Positions 32,851 through 41,717 of a stretch of 64,000 bases of DNA are shown piece by piece (position 1 is the stretch's first letter; each line of letters opens with the position of its first letter). The notes beneath the pieces are model-generated. The model did not search any database. It was given only the letters and a program-made list of their open reading frames with translations, and was not told where the DNA came from. This DNA is from Pseudomonas sp. B21-023 (lineage in GTDB: Bacteria; Pseudomonadota; Gammaproteobacteria; Pseudomonadales; Pseudomonadaceae): contig NZ_CP087190.1 in NCBI RefSeq assembly GCF_024749165.1, positions 5,429,501 through 5,493,500 on the forward strand, in the 5' to 3' direction. The position numbers and the translations under genes are program-made.

Positions 32851-33825
32851 ATGTCCCACCCCTTCGACACCCTCACCCCCGACCTCGTGCTGGACGCCGT
32901 GGAAAGCCTTGGCTTTCTCAGCGATGCGCGGGTGCTAGCGCTCAACAGCTACGAAAACCGTGTCTATCAGGTGGGCATCGAGGGGGAACAACCGCTGATC
33001 GCCAAGTTCTACCGCCCTGGGCGCTGGAGCGATGCGGCAATCCTCGAAGAACATGCCTTCACCGCCGAACTGGCGGAGTGCGAAGTGCCCGTGGTGGCGC
33101 CGCTGCTGCACGAGGGCCGCTCCCTGTTCGAGCACCAGGGGTTTCGCTTTACCCTGTTCCCGCGCCGTGGCGGCCATGCCCCGGAGCCGGGCAACCTCGA
33201 CCAGTTGTACCGCCTGGGTCAGTTGCTCGGGCGCTTGCATGCCGTGGCAGCCATCCGGCCATTCGAACACCGTGAGCAGCTGGCTGTGGACAACTTTGGA
33301 CATGCCTCGCTCAACACCCTGCTGGACGGCGGCTTCGTTCCTCGCGAGCTGCTGCCGGCCTTCGAATCCGTGGCCCGCGACCTGCTCAAGCGGGTCGAGG
33401 ATATCTACGCCCGCACCCCGCACCAGCGGATCCGCCTGCACGGCGACCTGCACCCCGGCAACCTGATGCACCGCGACGATATCTATCATGTGGTCGACCT
33501 CGACGACTGCCGCATGGGCCCCGCGGTGCAGGACCTGTGGATGATGCTTGCCGGCAGCCGCGAAGAGCGCCTCGGCCAGCTCGCCGAGCTGATCGACGGC
33601 TACAACGAATTCCACGACTTCGACCCGCGTGAACTGGCCCTGATCGAGCCACTGCGCGCCCTGCGCCAGTTGCACTACAGCGCCTGGCTGGCTCGGCGCT
33701 GGGATGACCCGGCGTTCCCCCGCAGCTTCCCGTGGTTCGGCCAACCACGCTACTGGGGGGACCAGATCCTGGCGCTACGTGAGCAAATGGCCGCCCTCGA
33801 TGAACAACCGCTGAAATTGTTCTAG
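32851..33825 (+). CDS. srkA: Stress-response kinase A (SrkA/YihE/RdoA)
   Basis: A 324-residue kinase-fold protein of the YihE family. The catalytic loop RLHGDLHPGNLM supplies Asp and Asn, and HVVDLDDCRMGP the metal-binding Asp; the phosphate-binding Lys is in LIAKFYRPGRWS. E. coli SrkA is a Ser/Thr kinase that limits MazF-linked death under stress. The length is as expected for the family. It is monocistronic between the ModE-like gene and rarD. Confidence 0.93.
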   Translation: MSHPFDTLTPDLVLDAVESLGFLSDARVLALNSYENRVYQVGIEGEQPLIAKFYRPGRWSDAAILEEHAFTAELAECEVPVVAPLLHEGRSLFEHQGFRFTLFPRRGGHAPEPGNLDQLYRLGQLLGRLHAVAAIRPFEHREQLAVDNFGHASLNTLLDGGFVPRELLPAFESVARDLLKRVEDIYARTPHQRIRLHGDLHPGNLMHRDDIYHVVDLDDCRMGPAVQDLWMMLAGSREERLGQLAELIDGYNEFHDFDPRELALIEPLRALRQLHYSAWLARRWDDPAFPRSFPWFGQPRYWGDQILALREQMAALDEQPLKLF

Positions 33826-33889
33826 GTGCACGTCGCGCTCTGTCTACAATAGGCGTCGCTTTATTTAGCTACCTAAGCAAGGATTCTGC

Positions 33890-34777
33890 ATGCACGCCGC
33901 AAACCCGCGTCGCGGGTACATTCTGGGCCTCGGCGCCTACATCATCTGGGGCCTGTTCCCCCTGTACTTCAAAGCCATCCAGAGCGTCCCGGCGGTAGAG
34001 ATCATCGTCCATCGGGTGCTTTGGTCGGCGCTGTTCGGTTCGCTCCTGTTGTTGGTGTGGAAGCACCCCGGCTGGTGGCGCGAACTGCGCGACAACCCCA
34101 GGCGCCTGGCCATCCTGGCCCTGAGCGGCACGCTGATCGCCGGCAACTGGCTGACCTATGTATGGGCGGTGAACAACGGGCGCATGCTCGAGGCCAGCCT
34201 GGGCTACTACGTCAACCCGCTGATCAACGTGCTACTGGGCATGTTGCTGCTCGGTGAGCGCCTGCGCCGCCTGCAATGGCTGGCAGTGGGCCTGGCGGCC
34301 CTCGGGGTGGCGCAACAAGTCTGGCAGGTCGGCAGCCTGCCCTGGGTATCGTTGGCGCTGGCACTGTCCTTCGGCTTCTACGGGCTCATCCGCAAGCAGG
34401 CGCCGGTCGCGGCACTGCCCGGCCTGGTGGTCGAAACCTGGATGCTGGTACCGCTGGCGATCGGCTGGCTGCTGCTGCACCCAACGGCCAACAGCGCCAG
34501 CCTGGAATTTTTCAACAGCAGCGAGGCGCTGTGGCTGATCGCCGCCGGCCCGGTAACCCTGATACCTCTGGTGTGCTTCAACGCCGCCGCGCGCCACCTG
34601 CCGTACACCACCCTGGGTTTCCTGCAGTACCTGGCGCCGACCTTGGTGTTGCTGCAAGCGGTGTGGCTGTTCGATGAGCATCTTTCGTCCAGCACACTGA
34701 TGGCATTTGCGTGTATCTGGGCAGGCCTGGCGGTCTACAGCGTCGATGCCTGGGTGAGTTTGCGCAAGCGCGCCTGA
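33890..34777 (+). CDS. rarD: RarD, EamA-type membrane transporter
   Basis: A 295-residue inner-membrane protein with ten predicted transmembrane segments in two EamA repeats; GAYIIWGLFPLYFKAI and the following VEIIVHRVLWS are the RarD signature. In E. coli it was named for chloramphenicol sensitivity and the substrate is unknown. An imperfect 12-bp hairpin (34796-34826) follows the stop without a U-run. Confidence 0.92.
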   Translation: MHAANPRRGYILGLGAYIIWGLFPLYFKAIQSVPAVEIIVHRVLWSALFGSLLLLVWKHPGWWRELRDNPRRLAILALSGTLIAGNWLTYVWAVNNGRMLEASLGYYVNPLINVLLGMLLLGERLRRLQWLAVGLAALGVAQQVWQVGSLPWVSLALALSFGFYGLIRKQAPVAALPGLVVETWMLVPLAIGWLLLHPTANSASLEFFNSSEALWLIAAGPVTLIPLVCFNAAARHLPYTTLGFLQYLAPTLVLLQAVWLFDEHLSSSTLMAFACIWAGLAVYSVDAWVSLRKRA

Positions 34778-34795
34778 TCAATTAATGATCAAATA

Positions 34796-34826
34796 GCTGC
34801 AGACCACGGAGTGCGTGGCCTGCAGC
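34796..34826. terminator. Hairpin after rarD
   Basis: GCTGCAGACCACG and CGTGGCCTGCAGC pair at 12 of 13 positions around a 5-nt loop, 19 nt after the rarD stop. There is no U-run, so it may act as a 3' stabiliser rather than a terminator. Confidence 0.4.
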
Positions 34827-34840
34827 AAGGTCTCCAGAGG

Positions 34841-34988
34841 TTATCCACACCCTCGTCCCCGTGGTTTGTGCACAAGCGACTGATTACTGGGTGTTTTTTG
34901 CTCAATGCTGGCTAACCGGCGCGGGCTCTGGGCTGGCGGCGAAGGCCCCCAGGTTATCCACAGGGGCATCCCCGTAGAATCTGGATAA
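34841..34988. other. Cluster of DnaA boxes between rarD and the gcvR-like gene
   Basis: Two exact TTATCCACA boxes (34841-34849 and 34954-34962, same orientation) and one near-match TTATCCAGA on the other strand (34988-34980) lie within 150 bp of non-coding DNA. A TTGTGCACAA palindrome lies between them. No replication genes and no AT-rich unwinding region are nearby. This could be a DnaA-titration or DnaA-responsive regulatory site. Confidence 0.5.
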
Positions 34989-35017
34989 AGAAGCTGGGTC
35001 ACGCCCGACAACTCGCC

Positions 35018-35536
35018 TCATTCCTCAGGCCGCAAACTCAACTCCACCATCAGATCGTCCGCCAGGTTCTCAAGCCGCTGTTGCAGTTCGTCAAGCGACA
35101 GGGTCAAAGGCAGCGCCAGCAGCGCATCGGCCTGGAACAACGGCTCGCTGCTCATCGGTGCCGGGCGCACCTCGGTGCTCAGGCGCTCCACATTCACCCC
35201 AAGCTCCGCCAGCAGGCGGGTGATGTCACGGACGATGCCCGGCCTGTCGTTGCCCACCAGCTCCATGGCGATCGGTTTCCAGGTGCAGGACGGCTCGATG
35301 CCGCTTTCGGCGATCAACACACGAATGCCGTTTTCACCCAGTTTCTGCAGCGACTCGACCAGTTCGGCGTAGTTCTCCGCCGGTACCGCCACCCGCAGGA
35401 TCCCGGCGAACTGGCCGGCCATGCGTGACATGCGGCTTTCCAGCCAGTTGCCATTGTGATCGGCGATGCATTGGGCGATACGCTCTACCTGCCCGGCCTT
35501 GTCAGGGGCGATCACGGTCAGTACAAGATGGTCCAC
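35018..35536 (-). CDS. GcvR-like tandem ACT-domain protein
   Basis: A 172-residue protein made of two ACT domains (about residues 1-80 and 88-172; HLVLTVIAPDKAGQVERIA and AMELVGNDRPGIVRDIT are their starts). This is the architecture of GcvR, the accessory repressor that senses glycine and modulates GcvA in the glycine cleavage system. No gcv genes are nearby. TATACT at 35605-35600 on the minus strand is a possible -10. Confidence 0.8.
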   Translation of the reverse strand: MDHLVLTVIAPDKAGQVERIAQCIADHNGNWLESRMSRMAGQFAGILRVAVPAENYAELVESLQKLGENGIRVLIAESGIEPSCTWKPIAMELVGNDRPGIVRDITRLLAELGVNVERLSTEVRPAPMSSEPLFQADALLALPLTLSLDELQQRLENLADDLMVELSLRPEE

Positions 35537-35997
35537 GGGGCCACTCCTTCATTCGTCTGCAAGCGCCGCCGCAGATGGGGGCGATACGGGGATCGAATCA
35601 GTATAGGCAAGGCGCGGCAACCTGCCGCAGGACAGCCAGGCCAACTAATCGTGTACTGTTTCAAGATTTATCTGGAACAATCCACCTGTTTTTTGCGAAC
35701 ATGTCGTCTCCCAGCGTGACCCTATGCGACCAATCGGTCGCAGAGCGACGCTTTTAGTCTGATGTTTACCTGCCTGCTGCTTCATGTAGTATGCATCGGC
35801 GCGGACTACAAAAACGTCGTTTCGATGTCTGCCAAGGCGCCTGTGAAAATACGCCAAACGCCCGCCGGCCCGTCTGGCGAGCCGCACCCAGCCGCCCCGG
35901 AATGCGCGGGCATGCACTGGTGCCGTGTTTAGAGAAGCGCTACAGGCTTAATACAGAAGAGCGAAAGCGAAATAGCTGAGCAGAGGTGAGGCAAGCA
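35537..35997 (+). promoter_or_regulatory. Divergent promoter region upstream of glcB
   Basis: This 461-bp gap separates the gcvR-like gene from glcB. The best glcB promoter candidate is TTTACC (35765-35770) and TAGTAT (35787-35792), 16 bp apart, giving an untranslated leader of about 200 nt. A short hairpin CGACC-AATC-GGTCG lies just upstream of it. I found no small ORF, riboswitch or sRNA that I could support. Confidence 0.4.
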
Positions 35998-38175
35998 ATG
36001 ACTGGATACGTTCAAGTCGGTGGCCTTCAGGTCGCCAAGGCCCTGTACGACTTCGTCAACGACGAAGCGATTCCTGGAACCGGCATCGAAGCCGAAAAGT
36101 TCTGGGCCGGGGCGGCAGAGATCATTAAAGACCTCGCTCCCAAGAACAAAGCCCTGCTCGCCAAGCGCGACGAGCTGCAAGCCAGGATCGACGCCTGGCA
36201 CCAGGCCCGCAAAGGCCAGGCCCATGACGCCGTCGCCTACAAGGCATTCCTCCAGGAGATCGGCTACCTGCTGCCACAGGTCGAGGACTTCCAGGCCACC
36301 ACCCAGAACGTCGATGACGAGATCGCGGTCATGGCCGGCCCGCAGCTGGTGGTGCCGGTAATGAACGCCCGCTTCGCCCTGAATGCCGCCAACGCCCGCT
36401 GGGGCTCGCTGTATGACGCGCTGTACGGCACCGATGCCATCAGCGATGAGGGCGGCGCCGAAAAAGGCCAGGGCTACAACAAGGCCCGTGGCGACAAGGT
36501 CATCGCCTTCGGCCGTGCCTTCCTCGACCAGGCCGCACCGCTGGCCGCAGGCTCACATGTCGACTCCACCGCCTACCGCATCGACGGCGGCAAGCTGGTG
36601 GTCGCCCTCAAGGGCGGCAGCAACAGCGGCCTGCGTGACGACGCCCAGCTGATCGGTTTCCACGGCGATGCCGCCGCACCGACCGCCGTGCTGCTCAAGC
36701 ACAACGGCCTGCACTTCGAGATCCAGGTCGACGCCAGCACCCCGGTCGGCAGCACCGACGCCGCCGGCGTGAAAGACATCCTGATGGAATCGGCTCTGAC
36801 CACCATCATGGACTGCGAAGACTCGGTCGCCGCCGTCGATGCCGACGACAAGGTCATCGTCTACCGCAACTGGCTGGGCCTGATGAAAGGCGACCTGGCC
36901 GAAAGCGTGAGCAAGGGCGGCAAGACCTTCACCCGCACCATGAACCCGGACCGCGAGTACGCGGGGCCCAATGGCGGCAGCGTGACCCTGCACGGCCGCT
37001 CGTTGCTGTTCGTGCGCAACGTCGGTCACCTGATGACCAACCCGGCGATCCTCGACGCCCAGGGCAACGAAATTCCCGAAGGTATCCAGGACGGCCTGTT
37101 CACCAACCTGATCGCCCTGCACAACCTCAACGGCAACACCAGCCGCAAGAACACCCGTAGCGGCAGTGTCTACATCGTCAAGCCGAAGATGCACGGCCCT
37201 GAAGAGGTGGCGTTCGCCGCCGAGATCTTCAGCCGCGTCGAAGACCTGCTGGGCATGCAGCGCAATACCGTCAAGGTCGGCATCATGGACGAGGAGCGCC
37301 GCACCACGGTCAACCTCAAGGCCTGCATCAAGGCTGCGGCCGAGCGCGTGGTGTTCATCAACACCGGCTTCCTCGACCGCACGGGTGACGAGATCCACAC
37401 CTCCATGGAAGCCGGCGCCGTGGTGCGCAAGGGCGCCATGAAGAACGAGAAGTGGATCGGTGCCTACGAGAACAACAACGTCGACGTCGGCCTGGCCACC
37501 GGCCTGCAGGGTCGCGCGCAGATCGGCAAGGGCATGTGGGCCATGCCCGACCTGATGGCCGCCATGCTCGAGCAAAAGATCGCCCACCCGCTGGCCGGGG
37601 CCAACACCGCCTGGGTACCGTCGCCGACCGCCGCCACCCTGCACGCCCTGCACTACCACAAGGTCGACGTGCAGGCCCGGCAACGCGAGCTCGCCTCGCG
37701 CACCCCGGCTTCGGTCGACGATATCCTGACCATCCCGCTGGCGGCCAACACCAACTGGTCGGACGAGGAAATCCGCAACGAGCTGGACAACAACGCCCAG
37801 GGCATCCTCGGCTACGTGGTGCGCTGGATCGACCAGGGCGTGGGCTGTTCGAAAGTGCCGGACATCAACGATGTCGGCCTGATGGAAGACCGTGCCACCC
37901 TGCGGATTTCCGCCCAACTGCTGGCCAACTGGCTGCGCCATGGCGTGGTCACCCAGGCGCAGGTGCTGGAAAGCCTCAAGCGCATGGCCGCGGTGGTGGA
38001 CAAGCAGAACGCCGGTGACGCCCTGTACCGCCCGATGGCGCCGAACTTCGATGACAACATCGCGTTCCAGGCGGCGATCGAGCTGGTGATCGAGGGTGCC
38101 AAGCAACCGAACGGCTACACCGAGCCGGTCCTGCACCGTCGTCGTCGCGAGTTCAAGGCGCGCAACGGGCTGTAG
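35998..38175 (+). CDS. glcB: Malate synthase G
   Basis: A 725-residue monomeric malate synthase (isoform G), condensing glyoxylate with acetyl-CoA to malate in the glyoxylate shunt and glycolate use. Typical segments: MESALTTIMDCEDSVAAVDADDK, MHGPEEVAFAAEIFSRVEDLLG and MGLARTLKV-equivalent NTVKVGIMDEERRTTVNL with Mg-binding acidic residues, and the C-terminal MEDRATLRISAQLLANWLRHG with the catalytic Asp region. The ATG at 35998 is set by AGAGGTGAG just upstream; an in-frame GTG four codons earlier lies inside that ribosome-binding site. Isocitrate lyase is not in the window. Confidence 0.96.
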   Translation: MTGYVQVGGLQVAKALYDFVNDEAIPGTGIEAEKFWAGAAEIIKDLAPKNKALLAKRDELQARIDAWHQARKGQAHDAVAYKAFLQEIGYLLPQVEDFQATTQNVDDEIAVMAGPQLVVPVMNARFALNAANARWGSLYDALYGTDAISDEGGAEKGQGYNKARGDKVIAFGRAFLDQAAPLAAGSHVDSTAYRIDGGKLVVALKGGSNSGLRDDAQLIGFHGDAAAPTAVLLKHNGLHFEIQVDASTPVGSTDAAGVKDILMESALTTIMDCEDSVAAVDADDKVIVYRNWLGLMKGDLAESVSKGGKTFTRTMNPDREYAGPNGGSVTLHGRSLLFVRNVGHLMTNPAILDAQGNEIPEGIQDGLFTNLIALHNLNGNTSRKNTRSGSVYIVKPKMHGPEEVAFAAEIFSRVEDLLGMQRNTVKVGIMDEERRTTVNLKACIKAAAERVVFINTGFLDRTGDEIHTSMEAGAVVRKGAMKNEKWIGAYENNNVDVGLATGLQGRAQIGKGMWAMPDLMAAMLEQKIAHPLAGANTAWVPSPTAATLHALHYHKVDVQARQRELASRTPASVDDILTIPLAANTNWSDEEIRNELDNNAQGILGYVVRWIDQGVGCSKVPDINDVGLMEDRATLRISAQLLANWLRHGVVTQAQVLESLKRMAAVVDKQNAGDALYRPMAPNFDDNIAFQAAIELVIEGAKQPNGYTEPVLHRRRREFKARNGL

Positions 38176-38198
38176 GTCATCAAGGGGCCGCTTTGCGG

Positions 38199-38269
38199 CC
38201 CAATCGCCGGCAAGCCGGCTCCCACAGGTCAACACTATCCTTGTGGGAGTCGGCTTGCCGGCGATTGGG
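38199..38269. repeat. REP pair (inverted) after glcB
   Basis: Two 28-nt arms in opposite orientation (beginning CCCAATCGCCGGCAAGCC and ending GGCTTGCCGGCGATTGGG) flank a 15-nt loop. Each arm includes the GGCTCCCACA core of P. putida REP elements, so this is a small BIME-like unit. A short hairpin GGGGCCGC/GCGGCCC sits just before it (38184-38201). Confidence 0.85.
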
Positions 38270-38291
38270 CTGCGAAGCAGACCCAGTACGA

Positions 38292-38735
38292 TTAGTCCAT
38301 TCTCAGTTCTTTGCGTACCAGCTCCAGCAACTTGCCCAGGTCCACCGGCTTGAGCAAAAAGTCCACCACCCCCAGGTGCATCACGTCCACCGCCTCCTTC
38401 ACATCGGTGTCGCCCGACACCACGATGATCGACAGCGCCGCCCGCTCGGACTCGCGAATCTGGCGAATCAACTCCAGGCCATCCTTCGGCTCCATGCGCA
38501 GGTCGGTGATCATCAGTGCGATCCGCGGTTCGTAATGCAGCTTCAACATCGCTTCCTGCGCGCCGTCAGCCGTCATGCAGGCGATACCTCGACTCTTCAG
38601 GTACAGGCTCAGCGCCTCGCTGTTCACCGGGTTGTCGTCCACCACCAGCACCACGGGACGAGCCGCGACAGGCGCACTCACCCCAGCCAGTGCCTCGCGC
38701 TCGGCGTCACTCAGTATGTCGTCATGCTCGGCCAT
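38292..38735 (-). CDS. Stand-alone response-regulator receiver protein
   Basis: A 147-residue protein with a receiver domain only (residues about 27-147). The acidic pair Asp33-Asp34 (VLVVDDNP), phosphoacceptor Asp78 (LMITDLRM), conserved Ser (VVSGDTD) and Lys (LLKPVD) are all present. The first 25 residues form a charged tail and there is no output domain. The ATG at 38735 is preferred over an upstream in-frame start because the tail before it is not conserved-looking. No histidine kinase lies next to it; the partner is unknown. Confidence 0.88.
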   Translation of the reverse strand: MAEHDDILSDAEREALAGVSAPVAARPVVLVVDDNPVNSEALSLYLKSRGIACMTADGAQEAMLKLHYEPRIALMITDLRMEPKDGLELIRQIRESERAALSIIVVSGDTDVKEAVDVMHLGVVDFLLKPVDLGKLLELVRKELRMD

Positions 38736-38947
38736 GGCCCATCTCGTCAAAAAAATCTCGTTCACAGCTTAGGACCGCGAAATTTACATAGCCCGGTTCG
38801 CCTTTCGTCGGGTCCTTGACAGCCTCGCTCTAGACTTACGTCCAATGGGCACCACAGTACGGCCAGCCGACCATGGAGGCCGAGAACAACAAAGCCGACC
38901 CCTATAGATAGATATATATAGTTCGGCGTAGCGATACGGTCAGCTTC

Positions 38948-40885
38948 ATGAGCAAAAAGGACGCCTACACCCAGGCCGGCAGGACAGCGGTACTGCAAAA
39001 CATCCAGGGCACCCTGCAGTTCCTGCAGCGTTTCCCGCCGTTCAACCAGATGGAACACAGCCACCTGGCCTACCTGGTGGAACAGTGCCAGCTGCGCTTC
39101 TACGCGGGCGGCGAAAGCATCATCACGCCGGCCGAGGGCCCGGTCGAGCACTTCTATATCGTCAAGCAGGGGCGCGTGGTCGGCGAACGTCACCATGTCA
39201 CCAAACCAGGCACCGAGACCACCTTCGAGATCACCAGCGGTGAATGCTTCCCGCTGGCGGCCTTGCTCGGCGAGCGGGCCACCCGCACCGAGCACCTGGC
39301 CGGCGAAGACACCTTCTGCCTGCAACTGGACAAGGCCGCGTTCATCCGTGTGTTTTCCATGTCCGAGGTATTCCGCGACTTCGCCTTGCGCGGCGTCAGC
39401 AGCCTGCTCGACCAGGTCAACCAGCAAGTGCGCCAGCGCGCCGTGGAGACCCTGGGTACCCAGTACTCACTCAACACACCGCTGGGCGAACTGGCGCTGC
39501 GCCACCCGGTTGTGTGCACGCCAGACACGCCCCTGCGCGAAGCCGTGCGGCAAATGCACGAGCAACAGGTCGGCAGCATCGTGATCATCGATGAGCAGCG
39601 CCACCCCATCGGTATCTTCACCCTGCGCGACCTGCGCCAGGTAGTGGCCGACGCCAGCGCCGAACTGACCGCGCCCATCGAGCGCTACATGACCGCCAAA
39701 CCGTTCTACCTGAGCCCCCAGGCCAGTGCGTTCGACGCCGCCATGGCGATGACCGAACGCCACATTGCCCATGTCTGCCTGGTGGACAACCAGCGCCTGT
39801 GCGGGGTGATTTCCGAGCGCGACCTGTTCTCCCTGCAGCGCGTCGACCTGGTACACCTGGCCCGCACCATCCGCCATGCACCGCGGCTGGACAGCCTGGT
39901 GGCACTGCGCGGCGAAATCGGCCAACTGGTCGAACGCATGCTCGCCCACGGCGCCTCCTCGACGCAGATCACCCAGATCATCACCCTGCTCAACGACCAT
40001 ACCGTGTGCCGGGTGATCGAACTGGCCATCGCCGAGCGCGGCGACCCCGGCGTGCCGTTCAGCTGGTTGTGCTTCGGCAGCGAGGGCCGCCGCGAGCAGA
40101 CCCTGCACACCGACCAGGACAACGGCATTTTATTCGAGGCCCGTGACGGCGCCGAAGCCGAGGCGATCCGCGCACGCTTGCTGCCGTTGGCCCAGCAGAT
40201 CAACCACAACCTGGCCCAGTGCGGCTTCACCCTGTGCAAAGGCAACGTGATGGCCGGCAATCCCGAGCTGTGCCTGTCGCGTGGCGAATGGGCGCGGCGC
40301 TTCGCCGGCTTCGTGCGCGAAGCCAGCCCCGAGAACCTGTTGGGCTCAAGCATCTACTTCGACTTGCGCGTGGTCTGGGGCGACGAGCAGGGCTGCGAGC
40401 AACTGCGCCAGGGCCTGCTGGAGCAAGTCGCGGACAACCGCATCTTCCAGCGCATGCTGGCCGACAACGCCCTGCGCCAGCGTCCGCCGGTCGGGCGCCT
40501 GCGCGAGTTCGTGTTGACCCGCCAGGGTGACGACAAGGCCGCCACCCTCGACCTCAAGGTGCAGGGCCTGACCCCGTTCGTCGATGGCGCCAGGCTACTG
40601 GCCCTGGCCCACGGCATCACGGCGTGCAATACCCTGGAGCGGCTGCGCCAGCTGATCGCCAAGGGCGTCATCGACCCGCTCGACGGCGCCGCCTATGAAG
40701 AGGCCTACCACTTCATCCAGCAGACCCGCATGCAGCAGCACCAGCGCCAGAGCCGCGAGAACATGCCTTACTCCAACCGGCTCGACCCCGACAGCCTCAA
40801 CCACCTGGACCGGCGCATCCTGCGCGAGTCCCTGCGCCAGGCCCAGCGCCTGCAGAGCAGCCTGGCCCTGCGGTACCAGTTGTGA
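38948..40885 (+). CDS. cNMP-binding/CBS/DUF294 nucleotidyltransferase-like protein
   Basis: A 645-residue cytoplasmic protein: an N-terminal cyclic-nucleotide-binding-like domain (about 20-145), two CBS repeats (about 165-290; IGIFTLRDLR and CGVISERDLF are their ends), then a DUF294 putative nucleotidyltransferase with GSEGRREQTLHTDQDNGI supplying the GS...DxD motif, and a C-terminal DUF294_C helical domain. The arrangement resembles signal-transduction nucleotidyltransferases of the GlnD type. It overlaps the next gene by 4 nt (GTGA). TTGACA at 38816-38821 and an unusually AT-rich stretch (38903-38921) lie upstream. Confidence 0.9.
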   Translation: MSKKDAYTQAGRTAVLQNIQGTLQFLQRFPPFNQMEHSHLAYLVEQCQLRFYAGGESIITPAEGPVEHFYIVKQGRVVGERHHVTKPGTETTFEITSGECFPLAALLGERATRTEHLAGEDTFCLQLDKAAFIRVFSMSEVFRDFALRGVSSLLDQVNQQVRQRAVETLGTQYSLNTPLGELALRHPVVCTPDTPLREAVRQMHEQQVGSIVIIDEQRHPIGIFTLRDLRQVVADASAELTAPIERYMTAKPFYLSPQASAFDAAMAMTERHIAHVCLVDNQRLCGVISERDLFSLQRVDLVHLARTIRHAPRLDSLVALRGEIGQLVERMLAHGASSTQITQIITLLNDHTVCRVIELAIAERGDPGVPFSWLCFGSEGRREQTLHTDQDNGILFEARDGAEAEAIRARLLPLAQQINHNLAQCGFTLCKGNVMAGNPELCLSRGEWARRFAGFVREASPENLLGSSIYFDLRVVWGDEQGCEQLRQGLLEQVADNRIFQRMLADNALRQRPPVGRLREFVLTRQGDDKAATLDLKVQGLTPFVDGARLLALAHGITACNTLERLRQLIAKGVIDPLDGAAYEEAYHFIQQTRMQQHQRQSRENMPYSNRLDPDSLNHLDRRILRESLRQAQRLQSSLALRYQL

Positions 40886-41592
40886 ACCTGTTCGCCTGGT
40901 TGCGCCCCACAGCCCCCGAACTCGATGCGGCGCTGCAGCGGCGCCTGGCCGCGCTGCCCGGCCCTGCGCCCCTGGGCGTGTGCTCCCTGCGCGAACAGCG
41001 CTGGGTGGTGCTGGACCTGGAGACCAGCGGCCTGAATCTCAATCGCGACCAGGTGCTGTCGATCGGCGCGGTGGCCATCGAGGACGGTGCCATCGACCTC
41101 GGTCGGCCGTTCGAGCGGACCCTGCGCCGCCCCGAACAGAAAACCAACGCCAGCGTGCTGATCCACGGCCTGGGCCCCAGCGCCCTGGCCGCCGGCTGCG
41201 AACCGGCCGAAGCACTGCTCGACCTGATGACGTTCATCGGCGACAGTCCTGTACTGGCGTTCCATGCCCCTTTCGACCAGCGCATGCTGGCCCGGGCGTT
41301 GAAGGACAGCCTGGGCCTGCGCCTGCAGCATCCGTTTCTCGACGTGGCGGAGCTGGCGCCGATGCTCAACCCCGACACAGTGCTGCGCGAGGCCGGGCTG
41401 GACGACTGGATCGCCCGTTTCGGCCTCGAAGTCCAGGCCCGCCACCATGCCAGCGCCGATGCCCAGGTGACCGCGGAACTTGCGTTGATCCTCTTCAGCC
41501 AAGCGCGCCGCCAGCAACTGGACAGCCCGCTGCAGCTGGAGCAGCGGGTGCGCCAGTGGCGACGACGCAAGACGCAGCACCACGGTCTCTGA
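40882..41592 (+). CDS. DnaQ-like 3'-5' exonuclease (DEDDh)
   Basis: A 236-residue exonuclease of the DNA polymerase III epsilon type: VLDLETSGLN (Exo I, Asp/Glu), VLAFHAPFDQRML (Exo II, Asp) and HHASADAQVTAEL (Exo III, HxxxxxD). The start is GTG 40882, overlapping the previous stop. It is not the replicative dnaQ, as an N-terminal extension is present and rnhA is not adjacent. Constant pairing with DUF294/CBS proteins in pseudomonads suggests a shared nucleotide-related task that has not been defined. Confidence 0.9.
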   Translation: MNLFAWLRPTAPELDAALQRRLAALPGPAPLGVCSLREQRWVVLDLETSGLNLNRDQVLSIGAVAIEDGAIDLGRPFERTLRRPEQKTNASVLIHGLGPSALAAGCEPAEALLDLMTFIGDSPVLAFHAPFDQRMLARALKDSLGLRLQHPFLDVAELAPMLNPDTVLREAGLDDWIARFGLEVQARHHASADAQVTAELALILFSQARRQQLDSPLQLEQRVRQWRRRKTQHHGL

Positions 41593-41670
41593 TTTTTATT
41601 GCGCTTTCCCCGCCATGCTGGCAATCCGATAAGCGTCAATTGCGCCCTCCCCCCTGCCTCTGCCACAATC

Positions 41671-41689
41671 GCGAATAATTATCGTTAGT
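41671..41689 (+). promoter_or_regulatory. Fur-box-like site upstream of the iron sigma factor gene
   Basis: GCGAATAATTATCGTTAGT matches the 19-bp Fur consensus at 12 positions by eye. It is 29 bp before the sigma factor start, where Fur-Fe2+ repression of fecI-type genes is expected. Confidence 0.55.
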
Positions 41690-41717
41690 TAACGCATTCT
41701 TTCCCGGGGAACGCTTC

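Noticed and set aside
35720..35760. Hairpin CGACC-AATC-GGTCG followed by CTTTTAG as a terminator or riboswitch upstream of glcB
   Set aside because: The stem is only 5 bp, the T-run is short and displaced, and no known riboswitch core could be fitted.
36553..38235. 560-codon minus-strand frame opposite glcB
   Set aside because: Shadow of malate synthase with typical antisense composition and no motif.
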